This document shows positions 1-10,900 of a stretch of DNA of 64,000 nucleotides, one piece after another. Numbering within the stretch: the stretch's first letter is position 1; every line of letters begins with the position of its first letter. Made by a program: the position numbers and the translations under genes. Under the pieces are notes generated by a model, which worked only from the letters and a program-made list of their open reading frames with translations, was not told the DNA's origin and did not search any database. The stretch comes from Trochalopteron elliotii (lineage: Eukaryota > Chordata > Aves > Passeriformes > Leiothrichidae): NCBI GenBank assembly GCA_024734555.1, contig JANPWX010000463.1, positions 89,618 to 153,617 of the forward strand, read 5' to 3'.

Positions 1-1274
1 TCAGCAAAATGTTACCAAATTCGCAAGCAGGAAGAACCAGAGGGACAGTGACCAGATGGCAGAGATACACGGGCAGCAGCAAATAAAAGCCTTTAAGGAC
101 TCCTGGGGGGGTGTTGCCAAGGGGAGAGCTCTGTCTAGCAGCCTCAGCAGGTGGCTAGTGCAACTGTGTGATGGGGGAGGGGTGGTTCGGTGTCAAGAGA
201 CAGCAATAGTTGTCACAAATCGACCAGTTCCAATCGTGGAGGTGAATGACTGGTGTAAATCAGATCCACCGACACCCCTAAAAGCCCCCTGCACTACAGG
301 CAAACTTCTAAGATACTGTTTCTGCACATTAGTGAACAGAGAAGGGACAGACTTGCTCCTTGTACGGCAGCAGTTCCCAAATTCAGAGCTCCTTGCTGAG
401 GGGAATTCCAGGGCCATTTGCCCCCGGGCTGTGTCTGCACTGTGAAAGCAGCCTTTGCAGGGATGTGGATTGAAGGAAATAGCAGACTGTCCCACCTGTC
501 TTGTTCCTGACAGAACCAGTTCAGTGCGTGCTCTATGTGTTCACTTACAATGCACATATAACTTTTTTGGTCCCAGGGCATCCAGGCCATGATGCCTAGA
601 TCTGAGATGCAAATTTTGGGCAGATTTTGGATTTGTAACTGCGACCCCTTGTGCCCCATTGCCCAGCTCCCCCTGCTTTAGGAAGGCATCGCTGGAGGCA
701 GCATCATTTCACTGCACACAACCTACCTGGAGATCAGCAGAGACCCTAAAGGGCAGTGATGTGTGAACCTAGCAGCACCCACAGGGAGGAGGGAGCACGT
801 GTCAAGCAGCTAGGCCGTGCTGAGTGTGGAGCATTATTAGATATTGCACAAGATAAGCCCTGGGAGACACTAGCAAGAGCTTTCAGCATGTTACAGCCAG
901 AGAACAGATGCATGCCAGGCTTTCTGTGAAGTTCACAGCGCATGACAAATTCTGTGAAGTGCTGCAAAGCCCAGGGTAGAGACTGTTTGTGGCGAACAAC
1001 ATATTCATCACTGGGTTTGCAATTCTACTACAGGTGTTGGCAACAGAACCCTCAACTGACCCCCGACTTGGGAGGCCCAAATGAGGTGCCACCAACCCCT
1101 CTATCTGCAAAAGTGCTTCTGATCTCTGGGCAAGAATAAGCAGGGGAGAAACTGTTAGCTGGCACTTTTGCCTCTGCCCTGCTGGGGACTCATCTTTCCA
1201 TCCTGGCACTTCCTTACGTGGCCACTCAGCCACTGTGAGATCGATACACTGTGAGTCAAGGTCTCTGTGTTCAC
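1..1274 (-). other. NANOG: NANOG intron 2 (partial)
   Basis: This is the start of the intron that splits the homeodomain. I looked for the continuation of helix 3 (WFQNQR) on the minus strand and found none, so the intron is longer than 1.27 kb. Short open frames here have no recognisable homology. No repeat is evident. Confidence 0.7.
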
Positions 1275-1549
1275 CTGCTTGTAGGTGAGCCCCAGGCCAA
1301 CAGCCAGCTCCCGGATCTGCTGGGGGCTGAGGTACTTCTGGCTCTGGAAGCGCTGGTGCAGGGTTTGCAGCTGCTCCTTGGAGAAAGCTGTGCGGCTCTT
1401 GGTCTTCCTCATCCCCTCCACGCCATGTTCCCTGCCCTTCTGAGACTTAGCTCTGGGCTGTGGGGACAAGGATGACGAGTGTGGACTGGTGGCTGAATCT
1501 GGTGTGAATTGGCTGAAATTGCCAGAACTGGATGAAGCTGGGGATACTT
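1275..1549 (-). CDS. NANOG: NANOG coding exon 2 (Ser-rich segment and homeodomain helices 1-2)
   Basis: A TTTATAG acceptor precedes 1549, and a CAG|GTGA donor follows 1275. The 275-nt exon encodes a Ser-rich stretch (SPASSSSGN, then SPHSSSLSPQP), a basic linker, and the homeodomain N-terminal arm and helices 1-2: RTAFSKEQLQTLHQRF and QKYLSPQQIRELA are diagnostic for NANOG. An open frame continues into the flanking introns but loses all homology at the splice sites. Confidence 0.92.
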
Positions 1550-4500
1550 CTATAAATAAAAAGACAATGAGAAAAGCTGTAAGAGACAAAATGTTTAGCT
1601 CTAAGTGTATGAGCAAGCTCCCTGCCTGCTGTGGAGCTCCTTGCCTACCAAACAGGGGCTTTCTTGAAGCCAAGGCTTGTGTGACCCTCCTTTCTTTGCA
1701 GATCTGTGAGCACAGACAAGTGCACTGAGAGCAAGCAGCCTCCCAGCTCAGTCCCCTCTGGGATGCTTGTGGCTCCCTTTTGCCAGGCAGAAAAGTCAGG
1801 GAGTGGTGCAAGAGCATGGTGCACATTGGTTCACAGTGAGCTCTTCTCCTCCAGAAGGCCTCAGCAATACTTCAGTTTGGTTGTGGTCTAAAAAGGCCTT
1901 GTCATGACTGCAAGCATGGCTCTGGGTTGCTGGCTGGGCTCCCCAAAACTGCCTGCCCAGCAACACCAAAGCACTCAACAGAGACAGAACAACCTCTGAC
2001 CAGGGTGTACGGTGGGGCAGAGCAGCCATTGCTCACAGTGAGGGCAGCAGGTGGAGAGCATCAGGCATTGGATATTGGCTCAGTCCTGTTTGCCTTTGTC
2101 TCCCACCACAGATCGTGCCACTGCTGGAGACACTACAGGTGGAAGGACCTATTTGTCTGAGAGGGGTTTTTGGTGAGAGAAGAATGAAGGAGAGAAATTT
2201 CACGTGGAAGAGGAGAGGAAAAGGAAAGGTGGATGTGCGAAATAGGTGAAAGGAGGCAGCAATCCTGTACCAGGGACACAGGGGACAAAATTCAAGAGTG
2301 CAAAGGAAGGCATTCAAGCCGCTTCTCATTTGTCCTGGTACATGTCTTAAGGTGTCTCTGTTGATGACAAAGTTGTGATAAAGGCCTAAAGGAAAAGCTT
2401 CCTGAACAATCTGGGCTCCTAGTGAAGACAAAATGTGCCAAGATGCAAAGTCATTCAGGCTGCAGGAATAAGAAAATGTGCCACATGCCAGATGGCTGGG
2501 GTCTGAGAGAGGCTGAGACCTTCTTAGGCCAACCTGACTGAAGGGCCATGATACCAGTCACTCCTCTTTCCCCTAACTACAATGGTGACTCTGCCCACCC
2601 CTCCCTCCTCCAGCTACTCTTCTGCAAACTGTCCTGCATAGTCCATCCCATCTCCTCCTACTGGAAGTGCAGTGAATGGGGCAGTGCCATTTCAGTACAC
2701 ACCTTCTGACTACTGAACCCAACCAATGTCTCCCAACCTCCTTACCAGTCACCCTGAGAGCTGTGACACTGAGACACCTTCTCAACCGCCAGAGCAAAGC
2801 ACTGATGTCACCCGGAGGAATGGGCTTCCCACCCATCCTACAAAACCTTTCCTTCTTCTGTCCTAAGCTGAGGGGTCACTTAGCAATGACTCAAAAGCCT
2901 TAAGAGTGCTGTTGGACCTCAGAAAGGTGGCCTCATCTGTGGTAGTGTTCCCCTCATTACTCTCCTTACAGAGGCACGCTTGTCTCTGTGGTGCCTGCCA
3001 CTCAAGGCTTGCCTGCTCTGGGCCATTTGCTACCCCTAGGAGATGACAGCACCCAGAGCAGGGGCTGGGAGAACACCCAGGGGTGTAGTGGGGCAGGTTT
3101 CCAGTGCTGGGGAGCAGGGTCATGAGGATTGCAAAGGCATTCTGTCTACAAGCAGGAAGAGGCTGTCTACAAGCAGAAGAGGTGCAAGGGCCTGCAGTGT
3201 TCTGTGCATGGGGCTAGACTGCAGTGACCCGGCTGCATGGGAAGGTAAAACTTCGTGTGGTATCACAGGAAGCTTGGCTGTGCAGTAAAAACCTTATATG
3301 GAGGAAATGAGTATGCTGGGAACATGGCCTGGAAAACAGGAAAGTCTCCTGTTAGACAGGAACCACAGCAAGACACTGTAGAAATAAAGCTCCCCCAGGC
3401 TGCTGCTTGACCTGTCATCCCAAATCCCCATGAAATGTATCATGAGCAGCTTGAGCTCAGGACAAAGTGCTCCCTCTCCCATGAGAAGAGAGTAAAGGAG
3501 AGAGGAAGCAAGAAACACAAACGACAGGGCAACAGGCATGAACATGAAAGTCTGTGACACACCCACTCCCGCAAGCCCCTGACATCTGTACGCCTTGACT
3601 TCCACAACTGGGCTCTCTCTGGGAGAGGTATGAGAGGAGAGTGTTTGAAGATGGGGCTAAAGTCTGTCTAGCAAACTCAACAGGGGCACAAAGGAGTCCA
3701 TGTGCCCACTGCCTTTGTCGGGCAGGCAGCATGGAGAGAACCCAAGCCTTTCTCCAAACTACATGGCAGGCAGCCACATGCCGAGAAGCCACAGGCACTC
3801 TGCCTGAGCCTGTAGCTTTCCATAGCAAATGACAGCTTGAAAGTGGCACCCCAAAACCTGGCTCTCCTCCCACCCACTGACCTTGCTAGAGTGGCGCCCT
3901 GCTGACCATAAAGTGGGGCTGGGCGAAAACCTCCTCTTATCAGCTCTTCTATTGCCACTCAGTGGAGTGGGAGAGGAATGGCAGGAACGGAAAATGTCAC
4001 TGTGGTGAGGCCTGCGACTTTTTGGTTAAAAAGGGAAAGGCAAAGCAACAAGAGCACAGAAAGAAGAGGGGAAATAGAGAAAAATGGCAAAATGAAAGAA
4101 GAAGTAACAGCGGTAGATTTAAAGGAGCAGATCTCTCAGCACCCCGTGATTCAGAGCAGGCCTTGGCTCATGATTAACAAGCACATAAAAGGTGCAAGGA
4201 GTTTGTAAAGGGATGAAGGATACCACAAGAAGTATCTCCAGGATCTGTTTCTCTCCACAGCACACATGACAGCATTTAACTAAAAGGAGGCCCAGACATT
4301 CCTGCACCAAGAACCATGAACTTCCAGAAGACTGAGCTGTCACACTGTCCTTCAGCCTGGAGCCCAGACCTGACAGTGCCTTTTGAGGTTTAGGAAACCG
4401 GTTGGCAGTCACCCAGGAAAAGTAGCATGAAGAGTGGTGTGATTGGCCAAGGTCACTCCTCCTCTTGCCTACAGTTTGCCTAGGTCACCCACTAAGAAAC

Positions 4501-4782
4501 CAAGGCAGCGAAAGAAAAACCCGCTCAAAGTCATTTTGAGCCCGACCTGAGAGCAGAGGTATCCTGGGGATCATCTCCAGAATTTGGCTGCCAGGCCTTA
4601 CCTGCCGTGTGCCTCCTCCCTCCAGCCTCCGGGGACTGCCTGGCCGCGGCGATTCCCGCGGGCCCCGCCGCTGTGGGGGCCTGTCCTGCCTCCCCGGCCG
4701 CGTTCCAGTAGAGCTCCAGGTATCCCACGGCAGCCCCGCCGGGGTACGCCGGGTACGGGGGCAGCGCCAGGTGCGCACACAT
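1275..4782 (-). CDS. NANOG: NANOG homeobox transcription factor, 5' part (exons 1-2; 3' end outside window)
   Basis: NANOG is a DNA-binding homeodomain protein of the nucleus that maintains pluripotency and, in birds, germ cells and early epiblast. Joined exons 4782-4602 and 1549-1275 give 152 residues. Residues 1-60 are a Pro/Ala/Gly/Tyr-rich N-terminus, and 62-93 form a Ser/Thr/Pro-rich segment. Residues 108-152 are the first 45 residues of a NANOG-class homeodomain (starting RKTKSRTAF, ending LGLTYKQ). The split after YKQ is the exon boundary known in mammalian NANOG. The next exon should begin with VKTWFQNQRMK, but no such sequence exists on the minus strand in 1-1273, so helix 3 and the C-terminal domain lie beyond the left edge. 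Exon 1 (181 nt, phase 1) and exon 2 (275 nt) join cleanly through a split GAA codon. The gene runs in the same direction as SLC2A3. Identification is firm from the homeodomain; the N-terminus is less conserved and rests on phase and promoter position. Confidence 0.9.
1550..4601 (-). other. NANOG: NANOG intron 1
   Basis: A 3.05-kb GT-AG intron between the N-terminal exon and the homeodomain exon. It holds a short two-copy tandem repeat at 3142-3182 and otherwise mixed-composition sequence. No extra exon or mobile element was recognised. Confidence 0.75.
3142..3182. repeat. two-copy 20/21-bp tandem repeat
   Basis: CTGTCTACAAGCAGGAAGAGG at 3142-3162 is followed directly by the same unit with one G missing at 3163-3182. 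It is a recent slippage-type duplication inside NANOG intron 1. Confidence 0.85.
4602..4782 (-). CDS. NANOG: NANOG coding exon 1
   Basis: The ATG is at 4782-4780 and opens a reading frame beginning MCAHLALPPYPAYPGG. It ends at a GTAAG donor (GT at 4601-4600) after 181 nt. This start was chosen because it is the first ATG downstream of a TATA box at a sensible distance (about 80 nt of leader), and because its phase matches exon 2. The exon is GC- and CpG-rich, unlike the following intron. The Tyr/Pro-rich start is in keeping with avian NANOG N-termini as I remember them. Confidence 0.8.
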
Positions 4783-4865
4783 GGGGAGCGCCGGCAGGGA
4801 CAGAGCCCCCGCCTGACACCAGATGTCACCTTCCCTTGGGGGACAGGCTCAGCACCGAGCTGAGG
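4783..4865 (-). promoter_or_regulatory. NANOG: predicted NANOG 5' UTR
   Basis: A leader of about 80 nt between the start codon and the start site expected some 25-30 bp downstream of the TATA box at 4888-4894. The exact transcription start was inferred, not seen. Confidence 0.45.
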
Positions 4866-4887
4866 CAGGCCCGAAGCGCAGACAGGC

Positions 4888-4894
4888 CTTTATA
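4888..4894 (-). promoter_or_regulatory. NANOG: TATA box of NANOG
   Basis: Minus-strand TATAAAG in the context GCTATAAAGGC, about 106 bp upstream of the NANOG ATG, within GC-rich sequence. Spacing predicts a start site near 4862. Confidence 0.6.
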
Positions 4895-4950
4895 GCTGGC
4901 CATTCCCTGCCCGAGACCGCAATATTCACCGTGGCCCGCTCCTCGGGGCT

Positions 4951-4965
4951 CTTTGTCATGTTAAA
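4951..4965 (+). promoter_or_regulatory. Sox-Oct composite motif upstream of NANOG
   Basis: CTTTGTCATGTTAAA is a Sox half (CTTTGTC) joined to an Oct-like half (ATGTTAAA). It fits C(A/T)TTGTNATGC(A/T)AA(A/T) at 14 of 15 positions. It lies about 57 bp upstream of the NANOG TATA box. Read on the gene's sense strand it is Oct then Sox, the same order and orientation as the OCT4/SOX2 element of mammalian NANOG promoters, with 11 of 15 identities to that element as I recall it. Confidence 0.5.
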
Positions 4966-7900
4966 GAGGCTGATCGGTGGGGTGGGGACAGAGCACGGGG
5001 GAGGGAGGGTAGCACATGCCATCAGGGCTGAAATATGTCCCCTCTGAATTCTTCCCATTCTGCAGGTTCCTCAGGCACACCTGAGCAGGGTCTGACCCAG
5101 AGCCCCAGGACAACTCCTCCTGCTTGCTTCTTTGGGCTCTGCTGAGCTTGTCCCGGCTCCACATCCCGTGAGCAGATGTCCTGAGCAACACAGCTGTCAC
5201 TGCACTGGGAAAACACATCCCGGCCAGTCTCCACCACAGGGGAATGCACAGGAGCTAAATCTGGTGCTCAGCTACTCCATACCTTGCCGGCCAAACCCAC
5301 AACCGGCCCTGGGGTTGTGGGGAGGGTGGTGAGACCTTTACTTTGTGGCTTGTGTCACACTGACACCCCCCAAGACCCACAGACACCCCTTTACTGACCT
5401 GGCAGCACTTCCCATATTCCTGGTGCAGATGTCAGAGATGGGATAGCGGCGGGAATGAGTAAGAGTTAGGGCTGGGGACTAGAACACAATTTTTTCTTCC
5501 TTCTTTTTTAACTGAGAAGGAATTTCCTTCATTCAGGCCTTCGAGGGAGCCCGCTGAAAATGTGTTTGGCCCATCTTCAAAAAGCCTGTGCCAGAGCAAA
5601 CTCAGAAACACTGGGCAGGTCACATGCAACACCAGATCTCACTTTGCAGAGCAGGCTCAGAAATCTCAGCTGGCTGGCATCCAGGGGGACAACCAGCAGA
5701 GACATTTTCACTGTGGAGCTAGGAAAAGATCTAGTGTATGTAAGGTCCACAGCTAACAGATTTGCTTTCCCATGGCCTTTCAAAAGCACATCCTTTTATT
5801 TGTGTAGCCTTGGCCATGGCCTTTCCCAGGCTGCCACAGGTTGTTTGGAATAAAGGAGATGAAGATTTTCCTTTAAGAAAGGGTTAGCTGATGTTTCCTG
5901 ACATATGGCCTAGCCAAGGGGGACAGGCACCTGCAGAGCTGGTCATTAGATAACTAAAGGTAAGTGAGTGAGCTGCAGAATTCAGCTATGGGCCTGCAGA
6001 TTGGGCTTATTTCTGTCCCCTCTCATCTGCAGGTTTTGCTCTACCTGTATTTAGGAAAATTTTATTAGTTTAATTTCAAAAGACATCGTGAGTCTCTCAC
6101 TAATGTCCATTTCTCAATAGAGAGATAGAAGTCCCAGAGTTAATTAAAATAATTCTTGCTAGAACCAACCCTGCTTTGGCACCAGGACACTTGCATGCCT
6201 CCTGTCAGAAGCTCAGAGCTGAAGGTGCTGATCCACAGAAGTGTAAAATGATTTCAAAGGGGCGGTCCTTTCACCCCTCTGTACCTCATTACTTCACAGA
6301 TGCTTGTTGCTGCTTTCATCCCAAACCTGTGCTCATCCCAAGCATCCCAAGTACCTGCCAGGAGGACAGAGAGGGGCACCTGCTTGCTGTTGGTGTTCAA
6401 GTATCAGCAGAAGATACAGACAGGTGGGGGAAGGAAACAGAAATAGGAAGTAGAATTTAGATCTATTTAAAAGGACATAGAACACCACTTCTACCAGGAC
6501 TTCTACCAGTGCTGCTGCTCTGTGCCCCGTGGCGGGTCACTAGTCCTGGCGTCCCTGTCTGGAGAGACACTTTCCCATGAGGTGCAGACTGGAGGGAGCC
6601 AGGGACCTGGCTAGAGTCTCTTTAACTTGGCACTGAGTTTTAAGTTTTCTGTTTGCATGAAACACTTATTTACTTTACAAACTGCAGGGATTGACATATC
6701 TCTGCACAAGAACAGCAGATTTTTTATGTTAAATTTACTTGAAACGCTTAAGGCAAAAAAGGGCTTTTGAGCACATCTGACTCAATAGAAACCCAAGAAC
6801 ATCCGGAATATGCCAATTATGCTGCAGCAGCCTCTACAGTTTGCTTTGGCTCCCTTCTGAATCATTCTGCATTTCAGAGCTGCAGTCCCACAGGAGCTGA
6901 GATCACTGTCCCTCATATCTGTCCTCAAGTCCCAGCTAATTAAGCACCAGTTACATGAGTTGTACAGAGCTTGGGACCCCACTGGGCAGCTCCAGTGCCA
7001 CCAATCAAGGGGAATGTTATGCTCTCCTTCTTACTCATGCCTGGCCTATTACCATATATTGGTGTTCAAATTTTCATGACCTTAGCTGCAGTTAGGATAT
7101 GAAACCAAGGCAGCAGACCTGAAAGGTATCAACTTCTCTTTTAGGATTGTTGAACCTGAAGACCTAGCAGAAAACACGCGTGGGTGCTGGTGTGGGTGGC
7201 AGCGGGTGTCTGTGTAGCTGTAGGGAGTTTCACTGGCTGAGCACCTCACACTTGATCTCACTGATTTCAGCTGCTTCTGAAGGTGTCTGGCATCTTTCCT
7301 ACAAAGTGCCCAGAGGCCATAATAAACCAGTGTAGTCACTTGCACTACAAAGTCCCTCTGGGCAGCAGCTGGGGAGGAGGGTGGTGTCACTCCTGGGAGC
7401 AGAGCCACCCCCATGGCTGGACCAGTGAGTGGGGCAGCATGGAGGGAGTCACCTCCCTGGGGGCAGAGGAGCTGAGGGAACCTCAGGTCCTCACTCCCTG
7501 TGATTTCAGAGCAGCAGCACCTCTGAGGGAGCAGCTTATGTCCCCCACTAAACATGTGACACAGATGTGGCTTGGCATCAAACCAAGCCTGGTTGGTTTG
7601 GTACTGTTTTGTTCCAGATTGGGCCCAAATACTCACTGTTATCTGACAATGCTGAATATGGTTTTGGTTAATGAATCCAAGATTGTTAATGCAGTTGTTT
7701 TAAGAAAAAGCCTGTGATAGTAACGTTTTATAATATTTCTCCATTTTTTTGAATGCCCTGCAACAAATACCCTGCTTTGTTTAAACATGATTAGGGTTGT
7801 TGTGATTGCTGTTGATACTAATGGCTTAATCAAAAGACATTTTAAAAGCAAAAAACTGGAAAAAATAATGCAATTTGAAGGATGAGAAGCAAAGCAGCTA

Positions 7901-10900
7901 AAACATTCCCACAGTGCAACATTACTGCTCTGTTCCCCTTTTAACCACTTCGTTCAGCATGTTAATTCTTTAATCATAACTTGAGCTTGAATTTGTCTCT
8001 CTTAAAGCACCATACTTCTCTCAGAAGACTTTTCTTTTGGTGACTTACAATTTTCTATATTTTTTCTTTGCTTTCTGTGAGACTGTGCTGTTATCTAGTT
8101 AGATTCATGTGCTTGCCTGGTGTCACAATGACCTTGTACTCTTTATAAATATTGTTAATGCACCAGAGTCTGCACCAGAAAAGGGTTGTTGGTTTTTTTT
8201 CCCCTGCTAACACACATGGCTTTGCTGAACTGAGAGTAGGCAGGAGAAAGGAGAATTCATTCTGAAAAATCATAAATGTGCCGCTACTTTGGGGGGGTTT
8301 TAGGTGTGTCATACTGGGCTGAAAAATTCTGAAAGTCGTAAAATAACTTCCCATTGAGGGAATATAGCCAAACTTCATTTGGGTGGTCATAAAAAGAAAA
8401 AAAGAAAAGGAAAAGGATTCCTTTTCTCTTTTTCCACTGTTCTTAGTTTAAGGCTGGTCAGAACTGGTACTTTGCTGTACATAGCAGCCATCCAGAGCCA
8501 CAAAAAAAGTAAGTTAAGAGCCCTCAGGGCAGAAAGCTGTAAGGGGATCTATGGTAACACCTACCTGAAAAGACCGGAGGGAGGGTCTAGAAAGCCTCCA
8601 AACCTTAAATAACATTCGTAAGTATTTCCTAGCTGCCTTAAATTTTTCCTTCTGTAAATGTAATTTAGGACACAACTTCACATGTTAAGTGGTTTTGTTT
8701 CATGAAGGAAGGGAACAGAGGGCCCCTTCTCTTAAATTACTCAGAGTAATAAAAGCCCAACTTATTTTAATGTGCAAAATTTTTCATTAAAATCAGTGAA
8801 AGGTAAAAATTAAGATCTGTGCCACACCCACACATATATGTATTCATATACATTTAGATCCTCTTCCTCCCTCCCCTCCTCTTTTTTTTTTTTTTCTTTT
8901 TATCTGTGTAGTGAAATAAATTTTAAGGGTCAAGAAATGAATGGGCTTAGTTTCCAACAAAGCGGTTTGGGCCAAGCTGTTGATCATTACTGTGAGATGG
9001 ATTTTTCAGCTCATACATCCTTCCTGGAGTCCTTCACACAGTCAGGCCCTCAAAGAGAAGTATAGCTTGACACTTATGCCAAGAGGAAGACAAAACTGGA
9101 AAAAATGATCTGTCAGTGTTGCCAGCACTCCCACAATCTCCTGGGTCTCACTTGTAGGATTTTACTTCCCATTTTGCAAAAAAAAAAAAGGTGTGATCAG
9201 TGTAGGCAGAAGAGAAGGCCTGGACAATATTAACACATCTGCCACTTTTAATCTCATTCCAACATCTCTTGGAATGTAGTAGACTCCTCTGCTTTCACAC
9301 ACCCTTCACAAAGCCCAGTCTAGCTTCTGTCTCTTGCTTTCAGGTTTAAAATACCAGCCAAAGCAATTTCTTTGGCTGTATGGCTACAAGTTATGGCAAA
9401 TACAGCTAATTCTCGTCCAGCCTGATGCTGCTGTGTGTTTCCCACTTCCCAAAGTGTCTGTCTGTGCCAGGCATGTGGCACCAACTGAAAGAGATGTGAC
9501 AGTCCAGCATCAGAAATGGAAGGTGGAGTTTTCTCCCTGTTCAATATGAGTTTTCACTTTGAAGAAATAAATTTGCATATAAAATTACAGCAAAGCTATA
9601 CTCCAGATCCACCGTGTCTTAGTCCCCTGCAATAATGGATCTTAACTGCTGTTAATGTTATCTGTAGTACATTTTCTCCCAGAAAGGAGGGGAGGGTTCT
9701 TCTTATGCTTGAACTATTTTTAGTACTTGAACTGTTTCCCCTTCTCTTTAACAAAATCTGTGAGGATTTTTATGGTGGTTATTGCCACAGCACCAAGCTG
9801 TCTGAAGTCTTGAAATCTCAAATCATGTTTAAGCATTTTGCATCATGCATAGCATTTTAATCTAAATGTGCATATGGAGAAAACACTCCCCTACCACTGG
9901 AAAACTCATCTGGTCCTACAGAGATGGAGTCCCTGCGTGACATTCCCCAAACTTGCTCCTAGACAAATTTTCCAAAGAATTCCCACTTCAGTCTAATTTA
10001 GAAAACTGCAGGTCCCCATGGCTCCTCTGCCAGTTCAGTTGTCAATACCTGGGACTACATCCCACTCATCCAGCATTTTGATATTAGGTTTTGACTGTGA
10101 CATTTGAACTGGACTAGGCTCAAGATACGTTTTCCATGTTCCTTCCATGGTTTTCACTCATCTTGCTCCACAACCTGTGGATCAGTGCACAGTCTCATAA
10201 GGGAATGGTGAAAGGGTCTTCAATAACTTGTGAGGATGTGGCAGACAAAAAGAGCATGAGCTGGTAGGGAAAGCTGCCCACAGAACAAGGCATAAAGAAA
10301 CTGCTGGGACACCTCTGCAAGGGTGTAAGTTACAGAGAGAGCAGGTGATGGATTTTGGCAGGGGGGAAGAAAGTTAGAGGTTACTCAATTGCATTAAATG
10401 CAGACAAAGGCTGCCTTTAGGGGGTTATAGGCCCTGGAATATCAAACTTTGAAGACTCTTTGACATATCTAAGGCTGGAAAAAGAATGCAGTGTTCTCCT
10501 TTTCCAGTCACCGGCTCTGGTATCTGGGATTCCACTAGCCCAAATGTGCCAGGAATTAAGTCTCTCCAGACAGAGATAACATAGCAGAGCTCTGATCAAG
10601 GGACTGATATCAAAGGAGCAAATCTTTCAGCCCCGGGGATGAATCGTCAGAGCAGTTTATTCCAACCTTTTCTCCTCCTTTCAAGTATCAGGTTCAATTG
10701 CAGCAACGGCAGCACAAAAGCCTTCGTCATTCTAGGTGCTGAAAAGGCAGGGAAAACACAACCAGGAGGAATGGAATTCACAGGTGATACAAGGCTGGGA
10801 GGGTGTTGCAAATACCACAGAGAACAAAGAAGTGATGCAAAAGGAACCTATCTTGCTTGGGCAGGGAGGAAGAAGAAAAGATGGGGGCTGGTCATGCACC

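Noticed and set aside
1..1273. Missing NANOG exon 3 inside the window
   Set aside because: No sequence compatible with VKTWFQNQR was found on the minus strand; it must lie beyond the left edge.
7082..7636. 184-codon open frame on the minus strand
   Set aside because: No domain, no homology and composition of random sequence; an opposite-strand frame overlaps it equally well.
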